A stretch of DNA of 64,000 nt. It comes from Macrostomum hystrix. Its lineage: Eukaryota; Platyhelminthes; Macrostomidae. The translations under genes and the position numbers were made by a program. The notes beneath the pieces are model-generated. The model had not been told where the DNA came from and did no database searches. It saw nothing but the letters and a program-made list of their open reading frames with translations. Below are positions 11,990 to 24,000 of this stretch, piece by piece; position 1 is the stretch's first letter, and each line of letters opens with the position of its first letter. The stretch lies in NCBI GenBank assembly GCA_950097015.1, contig CATNEN010000001.1, positions 21,319,501 through 21,383,500 of the forward strand. Reading direction: 5' to 3'.

Positions 11990-12415
11990 TATAAGTATAA
12001 AAGTGTAATTGCGAGGTTCACCAGACAAAATTATATCTAAGAAAACACGATTTACACACGTGTACCACGAAGTATATTTTAGTAATTTTAAACTTCGAAG
12101 AAAAAAGCACAAAGTACGTTTCATAGGGGAATCATAGCATACTATAAAATAACGTAGTATACGATACGACAATTACCTTGCTTGTGACACACATGTTGCT
12201 AAAAGTTATAAACAATAAGAGAAGAAAATGGTAAAAATATATATTAAATTGGAAATCAGAATGATAAAATTCCTAGCCAAGTTTTCTAAGAAAGCCATAA
12301 TAAGTGCTACTAATTATTAGTACTTACTCCAGTAGAAGAAATATCTGTCCTGACTCCTGACCGTTAATTAAACAAACCTGGTAGTTAGTCCTCGCCGGTC
12401 GTCTACGCCGGTTCG
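11990..12415. other. No recognisable feature
   Basis: AT-rich flank of the Helitron pair. The T at 11990 with the A at 8910 reconstitutes the A|T target dinucleotide typical of Helitron insertion. I see no gene or repeat array. Confidence 0.5.
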
Positions 12416-12975
12416 TCATATTACACGACGGTTAGCAACACGCATATAAATAGCATTCGATTCGAGAAATATTCGAACAATCGACAGTTTCGGAATCGCC
12501 ATCGAATGACCGCACAGCAAGTTCTGCTGGAGATAAGCAAAGCTAGGAAATGGTAGCGTAGTACGCGTAGCTAGAACATCGGTAGACACTGACATCAGCC
12601 ATTCTTTTGCATCGCTGTAAGCGAGAAAACATCCAAAGCCGAGACCAACCAGTCGTACTAAGTTTGTCTTCGGCTCTTGACTCGGTTGATCAGGAGACCA
12701 GAGCAGATTCAGATTGTTGCAAGTAAGTCCCATCAAATACACGGACTCTTTGTTCATCACGACCAGTCGGCGACCGACCACTGCGATGTCGACAACATTT
12801 TCTACTGGAATCTGAGAGCGCTCTTGAACTTCCAGTGTCTCCGAAGACAGGCACAAAAGTTTTGAGTTGCTACCGAGAACGAATATTTTGCTGGCACAGC
12901 CCGTTACTCGCAAAGGGTGCTCAAATTGGAGTAAGCACACAGTGTGGAGAACTGAGCCAGCCAAATCTGTCACCA
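12416..12975 (-). CDS. Coding exon of unidentified protein (beta-propeller-like)
   Basis: A 186-codon open frame on the minus strand follows a candidate acceptor (CCTAG, ending at 12976) and runs to a stop at 12416-12418. The protein alternates short hydrophobic strands with polar turns (KIFVLGSNSKLLCLSSETLE, VVDIAVVGRRLVVMNKESVY), as in beta-propeller repeats, but no family is recognised. Codon use is less GC-biased than in the neighbouring genes. The true 3' end may be a donor just before the stop (GTAATA near 12419) rather than the stop itself. A possible upstream exon lies at 13027-13091. Confidence 0.5.
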
Positions 12976-13026
12976 CTAGGTTTGAATCAAAAAACAACAA
13001 ATAGAACTACTGTTGTTTGTCGCTAC

Positions 13027-13091
13027 AGTAACAAGACATCAGGTCAGATAGGTGTGAAACTTCCCATTTGGCGATGTGGAGAGGCTCTCCG
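13027..13091 (-). CDS. Possible short upstream exon of the same gene
   Basis: Read on the minus strand this encodes GEPLHIAKWEVSHLSDLM followed by SCY, with no stop, between a candidate acceptor (TTACAAG) and a candidate donor (GTAGCG at 13021-13026). Joining it to the exon at 12975 keeps the frame and implies an intron of about 51 bp. The peptide looks coding, but both splice sites are weak, so this is tentative. Confidence 0.3.
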
Positions 13092-16020
13092 CTTGTAAAT
13101 ATATAAATATTTGTAGAAATTGATTTATTAGGGCTAGTCTAAGTGCTAATTAGACAATAAAAACAATTGAAGTATGCAGCTAAATATTTTGAAAAGCCTA
13201 CTCCTAACATTTACCAAACTAGTGTTTAGCATTAAGAAAGTATATTTGCCTGTTTAAATTGCACTTTTTGTTGTTGTGATTTGGAATCACATTAACAACA
13301 ATTATAACACAGCTGTTTTAATAACAAAATGAAAAAAAAATAATACACAAATGAAGAAAAAAAATTTAAACAATCCATTTTAGATTTAAAACTATAAATG
13401 ATTATAATGTTAAAATTAGAAGCATTATATTTCTATAGGGCCTATGCTTTGTTTTTATAATAATAATATAGACAATATGATATTTAAGCCTAACTATCTT
13501 TGTTTGTTCCTTTTTAAACAGCTATAGCAGTGTAATATGACAATATAATATGGTGCCTAGAAAATGTAGTGTCCTAGTTGTGCCACTATCAGTAGGCCTA
13601 GGCCTATTTGATATCATTGGATGAGATGCCTAAGCAACAAGATAAGCAAAGGCAAATTAGCAGTTTTGTTATTGACAAAGTTAATAGTACTAGGTGTACA
13701 GGTGGATAGTAGCATGGCCAATATAGCATTGGGGCCTAGTCAGTAAAATTAGTAAAATTTTACACCACTTCACACCTCTTCAGATGCAATGCCAGGCCTA
13801 CGGAGATCACGTTAGAAAACCTCTGGGCTGATCCTGTTAAGGCCGCCACCTTCCTGAGACTACCGACGAGCGAGGTAGAGTGTGAGCGTCCCGAACTAGC
13901 CTAAAGGAAGGCTACAACATACAACACATTGCTAATCCGGGCTGCATCTCGCTGCTTTTATATATTTTTTGTTAATTAAAAGTAAAGTACTTGTCTTCGT
14001 TCCTCGAACCCAGTTTCTGTTTAAGGCAGTGTTTTCACAGTGTACTCTTTGAGCACTCTTAAGTACTCGTACTCTGGTACTCTTTAAGGGCGTAGCAATA
14101 GAGTACTCTGGTATTCATTTAAAGTGCGTACTTTGAAGTGGGCGAGTACTTTTTAAAGTGCAACGCATTTCAGTCTGTCATCATCAATCCTAATTTTGTA
14201 CTAGATGAAAGTGTCAATAATCGCTGGTACATTAGTACATTCTCGCAACGTAAAATTAGTAGATTTATTATATGCATTTTAAAGATACCTTGCTTAGGAA
14301 ATAACAGATATGTTATTAGTCCCATTAATTATACCCTACGTACTGAAGTAACACAACATAATATATGGTAACGTGGCTTGATGGCACTGCTAATGTGTGT
14401 GTCTGCCCATTCGTGTTGTTGCATGTACAAAACAAGTGCTGTTTGGATAAATCTTTCCTTTAATTATGTTTTACGTTTTTTGACAGATGGGCATAGATAG
14501 ACAGGTAGATAGATCTCATACTGTCTCTCTCACTCTCCGATTCTCTGCGCTCCCTCCCGCTGTTTTAATTTTGTTTATTTTGTTCCCTAATAAAAACAAA
14601 AATTCACCCTCTCCCTCCATATGGGGGTCCCACATTCGGCTGTCAGTCAGTCAAGGAGATATTAGCGCTCATCAAGATTTTGATACAGGAGTCAATGATG
14701 CAGTAGTCTGCTCTATTAAAGTGCTTCAGTGAGTATCCTCAGTACAAAGGCCGCTAAGTTTTGGAATATTTACAACGGTTTTTTGTTCATTTTATTGGGT
14801 GACATGATCAGAAGTAAAAAATAATTTCGAAATATTGAGCAATTAATGCACTTCAACCTGCTAAGGTGGCACACCTTCAATCTAGTATACATACAGTATA
14901 TTCTTAGCGCGAGTTTAAATTGGCCCACAACATAATAACTAGGTAAACAAAATGAAAACTGGTTGAAGCTGATATAAAAAAGTTTCTTTTATAACACTTA
15001 ACAGTTAAAAAAATAATTTTTTAATTTTAAATTTTAAATTTTAAACTTTTTAAATAATTTTTGTTAGGCCTACGGCTACTAATTACAGCAAGTCTAGAAA
15101 AATCTCCATAATCCGTAACCATAACCTCAAAATATGTCCTTAACCATAATCCGTAATGAAAATACGGCTTCAAAAGTGCCGTAGCCGTAGTTTGCCGTAG
15201 CCGTAGCCGTAATTACAGCGGAACACTACCTAGTACTAAGAATCATACTAAGAACCATACTAAGAGAGAATTATACTCAGAATTATACCAGGAATCTTAG
15301 GCCTACTAAGAGGGAACTGCTAAACTCTAATCTTAGAGACGCCTAATTGACTGGAAATTTACCGCTCGTGCAATACAAACGCTACCATTAGAGTATTGAA
15401 GCTTGCAAAAGGAATAACATTGCGTAATATCTAGAATTAAACAGCTCATTTTAGGACCGCCAGTTTAAAGCAAAAGAAACCTACTGGATTGTGGTAACAG
15501 CAGTGAGATAAAAGATAGCCCTGTAACAACTTTGGTGTCAGCGATATTAGATAGCCATGTAACAACTTTGGTGTCAGCGATAGGATAATAGTTAAATCTA
15601 ATATAGACCTATTCCAATATTCTAAACATCTGTTTCACAGCAGGTACTGTCAACGTAGTTATACACTGGCATAAAACAATTCTGCATAAATTTTAAGATG
15701 CATAAAAATCAACTTACCTTGATTACTTGACTAGGCCTGCCATTTACTTGGTTATTGAACAAAATATAGATTTCAGTGTTCTCGGCAGTCCTAAGCCGTA
15801 GTCCCTACTACTAAGTTATTAATTAACATTGACTGCGAAATATGTACTGGCGTAATACCTAAAAAACAATGCGATCGATATTACATAGAATTGTCTAATT
15901 CTGATTTGTTTGCAACATCTTGTGTTTGAGATATTCTCTACAGTCTACTTTAAGTAGAAATAAAAAACTGTTTTTACTGCTAAAAATTTAAAGCAATTTT
16001 TTTTCTCTTGCTTTGGTGAC
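13092..16020. other. AT-rich DNA with minor short repeats, no gene seen
   Basis: No exon recognised. Small repetitive patches: GTACTC-type words at about 14039-14160; TTTTAAA at 15020-15050; CCGTAGCCGTA-like words at about 15100-15215; ACTAAGAA words at about 15235-15310; and two copies of a 37-bp unit containing TGTAACAACTTTGGTGTCAG at about 15515-15585. None reaches array size. Confidence 0.5.
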
Positions 16021-16068
16021 GACAGGGTCTCGCAGCCGCAGCCAGCGAAAGAAAACAATTGCCCATTT

Positions 16069-16332
16069 CGCGGAATCCTGACACACGCACGCAGATACTG
16101 AACGCAGATACTGTACACATACTCACCAGCCGTGACTGCTGTGCCTTTTTCATCGTTAGGCAGTGTATACGTTCACTGTGCGTTCAAAGTAGGCCCTAAT
16201 TGCACGACAAATCTTTATGCCACCCCTTTGCGGCTGCGCCACAGATAAATCTTGCCGCGGAATACCGCGAAGCTCAGCTTGCGGAATCATACAGCTTGGG
16301 TGCGATCGCTCTACCACTAACTCCCACTGTTT
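16069..16332 (-). mobile_element. Degenerate copy of tRNA-derived SINE
   Basis: It shares ordered words with the better copy at 56577-56844: CAGATACTGTAC, TTTTTCATCGT, AGGCAGTGTA, a GGCCCT..AATTGCACGACAA block, GCGGCTGCGCC and a degraded tRNA-like head ending near GCTCTACCACT. Several indels separate it from the other copies, so it is probably the oldest of the three. Confidence 0.65.
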
Positions 16333-17040
16333 CATAAAAATTATGCAATTCATTTCATTTATTGAAAAGCAATCTATGAATGTAAATTAACAAGATACAT
16401 TTCATACTACGGCTAATCCTGGCTTACTCAGAAAATCATTCATGAAACCTTCAAAATCAAATAAGACAGTAAGCAAAAACGGCCCTTTTATGGTCCACCA
16501 CATTATCAATAGTTTAGAAATATAAGAGATTACTTAGTTGTATATTTTTACGTCTCGTTTCCTATAGATTTCTAAACTAGAATTGAATAAAAAGTCCATA
16601 AATCAGTATTTTGAAACACACGCCAGCAGTTCCTAGCGAGCAATTGTCATTTAAGAATTATTAGAGCATCGGCTAGACAACCCTATTAATTCAACTGAAT
16701 CAAACTGTTGCACTACAACTGTGCAACTATGTACATGTACATGTATTTGCATTTATGCCTAATCTTATATTAGCTTATTAAAATCAAGCATTTCATATAT
16801 GATTTTTTAAAACATTAACACGAAAAGTCTAATCGAAAAGCTCCTACTGATATTCAGTAAACAGTCCACAATTGAAGGCGAGTTGACAAATTTATTTTAC
16901 AAATGATCACACCAATTTTACACATTTAGAAATGACACAAGCATTAAAAGCCACGAGAAGCTGTCAAAAGGGACGTTGTTTACGTGCTCAAACTGGATTT
17001 AAAATGCAAAACCTGACCCCGTTCAGTGCACTGTGCAATC
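16333..17040. other. 3' flank of the TLS1-like gene
   Basis: AT-rich DNA without an exon. On the minus strand an AATAAA word at 16891-16896 lies about 300 bp past the stop codon of the C9orf78/TLS1-like gene and could be its poly(A) signal. No array or transposon end is seen. Confidence 0.45.
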
Positions 17041-17190
17041 ACCCCTTCTATTGTCCACTGATCTCCTCTAATGTCCACTTGATCTTCTCTAATGTCCACT
17101 GATCCTCTCCATTTTCCACTGATCTTCTCTAATGTCCACTTGATCTTCTCTAATGTCCACTGATCTTCTCTAATGTCCACTGATCCCTTC
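17041..17190. repeat. Minisatellite, unit about 20-30 bp
   Basis: About six copies of a unit containing TTCTCTAATGTCCACT, alternating with TGATC / TTGATC spacers. It lies directly after the stop codon of the C9orf78/TLS1-like gene, so in its predicted 3' UTR. Confidence 0.85.
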
Positions 17191-17194
17191 CAAA

Positions 17195-18531
17195 TCAGCC
17201 CTTGGATGCAGATCCTCCAGCGCCACCCTGAGACCGCTTGAGCTCCAGCAGTTCGCGAATCTCCGCAGTCAGCTGCGAGCCGGCAGTGGCTGCGTAGCCC
17301 CCACGACTTCGTCCTCGATGGCCGCCAACGGCGCCGCCGCCACGACTGTCCGACGGTCTGGCAGCCGCAGCCACGTCGCGCCGGCGAAAGAACGGGCCCG
17401 TAACGCGCTGCCGCCAACGCTGGTGCTGCACAAACTGCTCCGCTGCGCTGCCCGACTGCTGGAAGTTGGACGCCAGATTGGCTGGTACGAGGTCCGGCCG
17501 ACCACCTGACGCGACGGCAGCAGCAGCTGCGGCGGCTCGCTCGTTCAGCAGCTTCTGCTTGGCCTCTTCGGTGGCTTCGATATTGCGAATGCGGGCCTGA
17601 ATTCCGAGGTCCACCTGCATTGGTTGGGGAATAGACCGATGCGCAGTGATGCATCAGTGACTGAGATCTGATTGGTTGTGGCACAGACCTATGCGCACTG
17701 ATGCGTCATTGACTGAGATGTGATTGGTTGGAGCACAGACTGATGCGCATTGATGCGTCATTGACTGCGATCTGACACTACTGTCACACACTGGGATCTG
17801 ACACTCCTGACGAACACTGGGATCTGACACTCCTGACACACACTGGGATCTGACACTCCTGACACACACTGGGATCTGACACTCCTGACGAACACTGGGA
17901 TCTGACACTCCTGAAGAACACAGGGATCTGACACTCCTGACGAACACTGGGATCTGACACTCCTGACACATGCTGGTGTGATGCGTACCTCGGGAATACC
18001 CTGCAGGACGGCTTGCGAAGCCTCGGACTGTTGCTTGATTGTCGGCCGCAGCTCTGGTCGCACCGCCAGCAGAGGGTCGCGCATCGCGGCCGACTCAGCC
18101 GATGCGTCGCCGTCGTCTTTGCCACCGGGGCCGCCCTCGCCAGCGGGTCGTCTTTTGAGCAGTTCGGCTTCAACGAATTGCTTCATAGCAGCGTCCTGCT
18201 CCTGAGCGCGCGACTCCTGCGCGAACTGCAGCGTCGAATCCTGCAGGCCGCCTGCTTCTTTAAGTCGCTTGCCCTCGGTGACTTCGTCGTCGGAGTCGTT
18301 AGCGTCAACGCGACGGCGAGGCCGCTGACGTCGAACCCCCAGGACCAGCTCAGCGTCGGTCAGTCCGTGCGGCCGAGAGCGCATTCGCTGCGCCTCCAGC
18401 AGCAGTCGCATCTCCTCGGATCGGCTCGAAGAGTTCTTCGCCGCTCCGTTGGCATTCGACTCGCCTGTCTCGACGTCGCTCTCGCCCTCGGAAGAGGAGC
18501 TTTCGGCTATTCGTTGTCTAACGCAGCGAGG
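17195..18531 (-). CDS. C9orf78 / TLS1 family splicing-associated protein
   Basis: Two exons: 17989-18531 (181 codons) and 17195-17614 (139 codons plus stop), joined in phase 0 across a GTACGC donor and a TGCAG acceptor. The junction reads LQGIPE then VDLGIQARIRNIEATEEAKQ, matching the family signature around human C9orf78 (IPEVDLGIDAKIKNI). Upstream is EEMRLLLEAQRMRSRPHGLT and a block AAMKQFVEAELLKRR. Downstream is LVPANLASNF, then a QFVQHQRW block equivalent to the family's YVQHNRF. C9orf78/Tls1 is a nuclear protein that contacts late spliceosomes, and Brr2 in particular. The C-terminus is Gly/Arg-rich (RGGGAVGGHRGRSRGG) and lacks the usual Tyr-rich ending. Exon 1 starts at acceptor CCTCAG (18532-18537); the N-terminal exon, expected upstream, was not found. 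The visible 320 residues already exceed the human length of about 289. Confidence 0.85.
17640..17975. repeat. Two minisatellites filling the TLS1-like intron
   Basis: The 374-bp intron (17615-17988) is almost entirely repetitive. Positions about 17640-17770 contain about three copies of a unit with TGATGCGTCATTGACTGAGA. Positions about 17771-17975 contain about eight copies of a 27-bp unit with GGGATCTGACACTCCTGA. Read on the minus strand the second array stays open in several frames, which would give spurious protein repeats if intron retention were assumed. Confidence 0.9.
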
Positions 18532-18537
18532 CTGAGG

Positions 18538-19495
18538 ACAATATGAAAGTTTTGCTCAAATAGTTAGAGCTCACGTCTTGGCTTTTTTAATTCAAAGCGA
18601 GGGAAAATGTAACTTAAATTATGAGAGTGCAAGTGGTCAATAAAATATGATAAAATATGAGTAACTTTGTGAATCGTAACAACTTTTAACTGCGATTTTT
18701 ATCGCTGTTTGCTTACTAAATAATCCTTAAAATGCACTACTTGCATCTTTTATGTTTCTTCTACTCTACTTATAGTAGAGAGCATGAAAAAGCTATATTA
18801 TTCTTACTTGTACTGAAGTTGCCTGAAAAGTTAAAACGGCCCTTTTTAGGTCCACCATCGACGAATACTTTAACTTCCACCATACGTCTAGAAACGATCA
18901 AATATATGAAGGTTTTTCCAACCCTAGACAAATTCTTACAAAAGAACTTGCAAAAAATCGAAAGCAAGACCACATGTTCTAATAAGCACAAATAGACGGT
19001 TTTAATATTTAATATTACTTACGACGAGTTCATGAGGTGGTTGGGTGTGATTATTATAAATTCTAGGTGGGCAGATAACAATCAGCTGCTAAATAGACGG
19101 CGTTGTCCATCAACTAGTGGGCACAAAAGCATTAGCGTAAACTATTCGGATAGTTTATTTAAGGTGACTGATTCTACGTTCACTACTAATAGTACGACAT
19201 AAATATAAAGGACAACGAACGAAGCGTAGATACGAACATGGGACTCGTTCGCAAACTATTTCACTTGGGTGTACAGGATAAGCCAAACAGAATTAAGACA
19301 GCTTAGAAACAATCAACACTGAAAAACTAACAAACATATCGCGAGGTGCGAATGTGCACGCTTGTGCGAGCGTTGCAGGCTGACGCTAATCTCTGTGCCG
19401 TCATAGTGGGTCAGCTCCACTCTGATTGACTTCCTTCTCTCCTCTCTCCTCAGTATGCATACCTCCCTTATTGGCTAAATTGGCTAAATCCGAAA
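18538..19495. other. Upstream flank of TLS1-like gene, no exon assigned
   Basis: The missing first coding exon of the C9orf78/TLS1 homologue should lie on the minus strand at or beyond this stretch. A candidate ATGAACTCGTC followed by a GTAAGT donor near 19021-19037 is out of phase with the next exon, so I did not use it. Nothing else is recognised. Confidence 0.4.
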
Positions 19496-19957
19496 CTATT
19501 CCTGATTGATCAGATTATAAACCCTACCGGATGGGCTATATCCTAAAGCCTTCCTGATTGGGCAGATTCTAAAACTTTCCTGATTGGTCAGATTCTAAAA
19601 CTTTCCTGATTGGTCAGATTCTAAAACTTTCCTGATTGGGCAGATTCTAAAACTTTCCTGATTGGGCAAGATTACAAAACTTTCCTGATTGGTCAGATTC
19701 TAAAACTTTCCTGATTGGTCAGATTCTTAAACTTTCCTGATTGGGCAGATTCTAAAACTTTCCTGATTGGGCAAGATTACAAAACTTTCCTGATTGGTCA
19801 GATTCTAAAACTTTCCTGATTGGTCAGATTCTTAAACTTTCCTGATTGGTCAGATTCTAAAACTTTCCTGATTGGTCAGATTCTAAAACTTTCCTGATTG
19901 GGCAGATTCTAAAACCTTCCTGATTGGGCAAAATTACAAAACTTACCAGATTGGTCA
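19496..19957. repeat. Minisatellite, 26-bp unit
   Basis: About 17 copies of a unit reading CTTTCCTGATTGGTCAGATT plus CTAAAA, with a GGTCAG/GGGCAG variant and an occasional GGGCAAGATTACAAAA variant. Degenerate copies at both ends grade into flanking sequence. Confidence 0.95.
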
Positions 19958-20971
19958 GTTTCCCTCTCTCATATCATACGAGATTAGCGTCGCAATTAGG
20001 GAACTCTATTTAAAACTACGACAATAAAAGTTGGCGTCGTTAAGTTTGTATAATAAAATAATAAAGAGTAGCTAATGTATAAAAACGATTGCACAATAAT
20101 ATCCGACTGGGATTAAAAATCAACGGACATTTTTGTTAACAGTAAAACTTTCGTTATAATTTTTACGCTACAGACAAAAAAATTAAAAAGGAATTATGCT
20201 GTGCTTTACCTTTGGGAATTTTTGTTTAAGTAGAATCCTAAAGTTTCCGTTCAAAGAGCAAAAAATCACGACTTAGTAACACTCACTATAGGAAATGAAA
20301 AAACACTTAAAATCCTGTTAGCACATCTGCTTTTCAATAGATTAGGAATAGCACACATAGATAGAATATAACAACTAGAGACTTGGGGTCAATACAGAAC
20401 ACTGACTAGAACACACTGACAGAAAAAAACAATTCTGCAACTGTCGTTGTCAAGGAAAAATATTAAGATTCGTTGCTCTACGGCTGTAAAGATAAACTGT
20501 TTTTGAAAAGAACAGAAATCCATAAATCACAATACTGCGCTAACACTAGCGACAATAACTGACACAACACACATTTGTCTAAGCAAATGAGAATAGGTGT
20601 ACAGATAACATAATCATTACCAATACATGCATTTGCGCAGCGTACAGTCGCACCTACACCTAATCTACTGCTACTACACCTAATGAGAATGAATCGCTTT
20701 TTTATTGCTAGCCGTTAATGCTGACTAGACAGAATAATAATAAATTGCGTCTCTTGATAAAACACGGACAAATTTTTAGACGACAGTTTTCTTATGTTCA
20801 GGAGAGAAAAACTCTCATTGCACTACTCGTCAGTTTTCAGCAAACAGTAGTCAGTTGGAGACACCCGAGCAGAAAGAAAGAGGGTCCTGCTGCTTAAGTA
20901 TTGATTTCCCGTCAATTCGATTTAACAACTCGGGCGGGCGCCAAAACCTCCAATCAGATCTCTTTGTAGAT
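19958..20971. other. 3' flank of the synaptobrevin gene
   Basis: AT-rich. On the minus strand AATAAA at 20701-20706 is 266 bp past the proposed synaptobrevin stop and is a plausible poly(A) signal. No gene or array is visible. Confidence 0.45.
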
Positions 20972-21093
20972 TCACTTCGGCCCAGGTGGCGGAGAAGGAT
21001 GTAAGCTGCTTCCACCGCTGCCGCCGCCGCTGCTGCTGCCGCCGCCTCCACTGCTGCTGCTGCCGCCGCCGCCACCACCCCCAGCAACAGACA
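20972..21093 (-). CDS. Proposed terminal exon of synaptobrevin: Gly/Ser luminal tail
   Basis: An acceptor (CACTCAG, ending at 21094) is followed by 39 in-frame codons and a TGA at 20972-20974. The preceding exon ends in phase 1 (G); joined to TG it gives Val, then [18 protein letters not shown], a Ser/Gly stretch and the ending [10 protein letters not shown]. Phase, position and the lack of a stop are consistent with it. Some invertebrate synaptobrevins, such as Drosophila nSyb, also carry a low-complexity Gly/Pro-rich luminal tail. The alternative is that a shorter exon closer to 28.3 kb ends the protein; I saw none. The trinucleotide-rich DNA is also open in another minus frame as poly-Ala, which I regard as a shadow. 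Confidence 0.6.
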
Positions 21094-24000
21094 CTGAGTG
21101 ATGTGAAAGGAAAATAATGCTATTGAAGGACATTTCTTTCTTATTAAAGAGGGTCTAAAATCTAGTTTACGTAAAAATATTTTTTTAAAATACTGGACAA
21201 TTTTTATTGAATCTAGATTCTAAAAATGGCATCTAGATTCGAGAAACGGCATCTAGATTTGAGAAATGGCATCTAGATTCTAGAAATTGCATCTAGAGAT
21301 GCGAGAAATGGCATCTAGAGTCGAGAAATGGCATCTAGAGTCGAGAAATGGCATCTAGAGATTCGAGAAATGGCATCCAAAGATTCGAGAAATGGCATCT
21401 AAAGATTCGAGAAATGGCATCTAAAGATTCGAGAAATGGCATCTAGAGATGCGAGAAATGGCATCTGGATTCAAGAAATGGCATCTAGAGTCGAGGAATG
21501 GCATCTAGAGTCGAGAAATGGCATCTAGATTCTAGAAATGGCATCTAGATTCTAGAAATGGCATCTAGAGATGCGAGAAATGGCATCTAGAGATGCGAGA
21601 AATGGCATCTAGATTCTAGAAATGGCATCCAGATTCTAGAAATGGCATCTAGATTCTAGAAATGGCATCTAGATACTTCTATTCGGGATAGAGATCTACA
21701 TGTCCATGGGTAGCCAAGTCAAAGAGACGAAGAAGTGAAAAGGCACAACGGAGATAGCGGAAACGAAGCGGCGCTAGGAAATTCCTACTAGCAGTTTTCC
21801 AAAAACTGTACCAGCAAGTACATACAACAACAAGTATGGGTGCAGTAACAGTTGCACGAGTTACCGGGTGCTAAAAAAATTCGGATTAAAGTAAATTTTC
21901 GTCTATACAAACTACCAAGCGAGGATCGATGATCGATTTATTTAGTCCAGCTATGTTTGTTAAATTGCCAAAAACTAGTTTAATAAGTGCAAACTTTCAT
22001 TATGTGCCTGTAGGACAATTCACACAATTCTGGGACAATTTAGCGCTCACAAACAAATACGAGCTATAAAAAGTAAAAAAATAACCTAAAAGATTAAAAA
22101 CTGATTGTGTTTTGGTTAAAAATGAGTACAGCTGTGTCACAAGCAACACAAATCAGCGACTAGGCGGCGAGAAAAGTCTGTGGACCTGACAAGAACACAG
22201 GATGACTAAACTGCTCAAGCTGCCTGCTCAAGTCATGCTCCACTCCGATGTGAGAGATGGGTGACTCAACAATGGAACTGAGAGATAGGTGACTCAACAT
22301 TGGAACTGAGAGATGGGTGACTCAACAATGGGATTGCGAGATGAGTGACTCAACCATGGGATTGAGAGATGGGTGACTCAACAATGGAACTGAGAGATGG
22401 GTGACTCAACAATGGGATTGCGAGATGAGTGACTCAACCATGGGATTGAGAGATGGGTGACTCAACAATGGAATTGAGAGATGGGTGACTCAACAATGGG
22501 ATTGAGAGATAGATGACTCAACCATGGGATTGAGAGATGGGTGAATCAACAATGGGATTGAGAGATGGGTGACTCAACAATGGAACTGAGAGATGGGTGA
22601 CTCAACAATGGGATTGCGAGATGAGTGACTCAACCATGGGATTGAGAGATGGGTGACTCAACAATGGAATTGAGAGATGGGTGACTCAACAATGGGATTG
22701 AGAGATAGATGACTCAACCATGGGATTGAGAGATGGGTGAATCAACAATGGGATTGAGAGATGGGTGACTCAACAATGGGATTGAGAGATGGGTGACTCA
22801 ACAATAGGATTGCGAGATGAGTGACTCAACAATGGGATTGAGAGATAGGTGAATCAACAATGGGATTGAGAGATGGGTGACTCAACATTGGGATTGAGAG
22901 ATGAGTGACTCAACCATGGAATTGAGAGATGGGTGACTCAACAATGGAATTGAGAGATGGGTGAATCAACAATGGGATTGAGAGATGGGTGACTCAACAT
23001 TGGAATTGAGAGATGGGTGACTCAACAATGGAATTGAGAGATGGGTGAATCAACAATGGAGTTGAGAGATGAGTGACTCAACAATGGAACTGAGAGATGG
23101 GTGACTCAACCATGGGATTGAGAGATGGGTGACTCAACAATGGAATTGAGAGATGGGTGACTCAACAATGGGATTGAGAGATAGATGACTCAACCATGGG
23201 ATTGAGAGATGGGTGAATCAACAATGGGATTGAGAGATGGGTGACTCAACAATGGAACTGAGAGATGGGTGACTCAACAATGGGATTGCGAGATGAGTGA
23301 CTCAACCATGGGATTGAGAGATGGGTGACTCAACAATGGAATTGAGAGATGGGTGACTCAACAATGGGATTGAGAGATAGATGACTCAACCATGGGATTG
23401 AGAGATGGGTGAATCAACAATGGGATTGAGAGATGGGTGACTCAACAATGGGATTGAGAGATGGGTGACTCAACAATAGGATTGCGAGATGAGTGACTCA
23501 ACAATGGGATTGAGAGATAGGTGAATCAACAATGGGATTGAGAGATGGGTGACTCAACATTGGGATTGAGAGATGAGTGACTCAACCATGGAATTGAGAG
23601 ATGGGTGACTCAACAATGGAATTGAGAGATGGGTGAATCAACAATGGGATTGAGAGATGGGTGACTCAACATTGGAATTGAGAGATGGGTGACTCAACAA
23701 TGGAATTGAGAGATGGGTGAATCAACAATGGAGTTGAGAGATGAGTGACTCAACCATGGAATTGAGAGATGGGTGACTCAACAATGGAATTGAGAGATGG
23801 GTGAATCAACAATGGGATTGAGAGATGGGTGACTCAACATTGGAATTGAGAGATGGGTGACTCAACAATGGAATTGAGAGATGGGTGACTCAACAATGGA
23901 ATTGAGAGATGGGTGAATCAACAATGGGATTGAGAGATGGGTGACTCAACATTGGGATTGAGAGATGGGTGACTCAACAATGGGATTGAGAGATGGGTGA

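Noticed and set aside
17784..18173. Cys/Val/Arg/Ser repeat proteins through the TLS1-like intron
   Set aside because: They read through the intron minisatellite; the conserved IPE-VDLGI junction shows this is spliced out.
20851..21087. Poly-alanine open frame on the minus strand
   Set aside because: It is a shifted reading of the GGC/AGC repeats in the proposed synaptobrevin tail exon; the Gly/Ser frame is in phase with the upstream exon.
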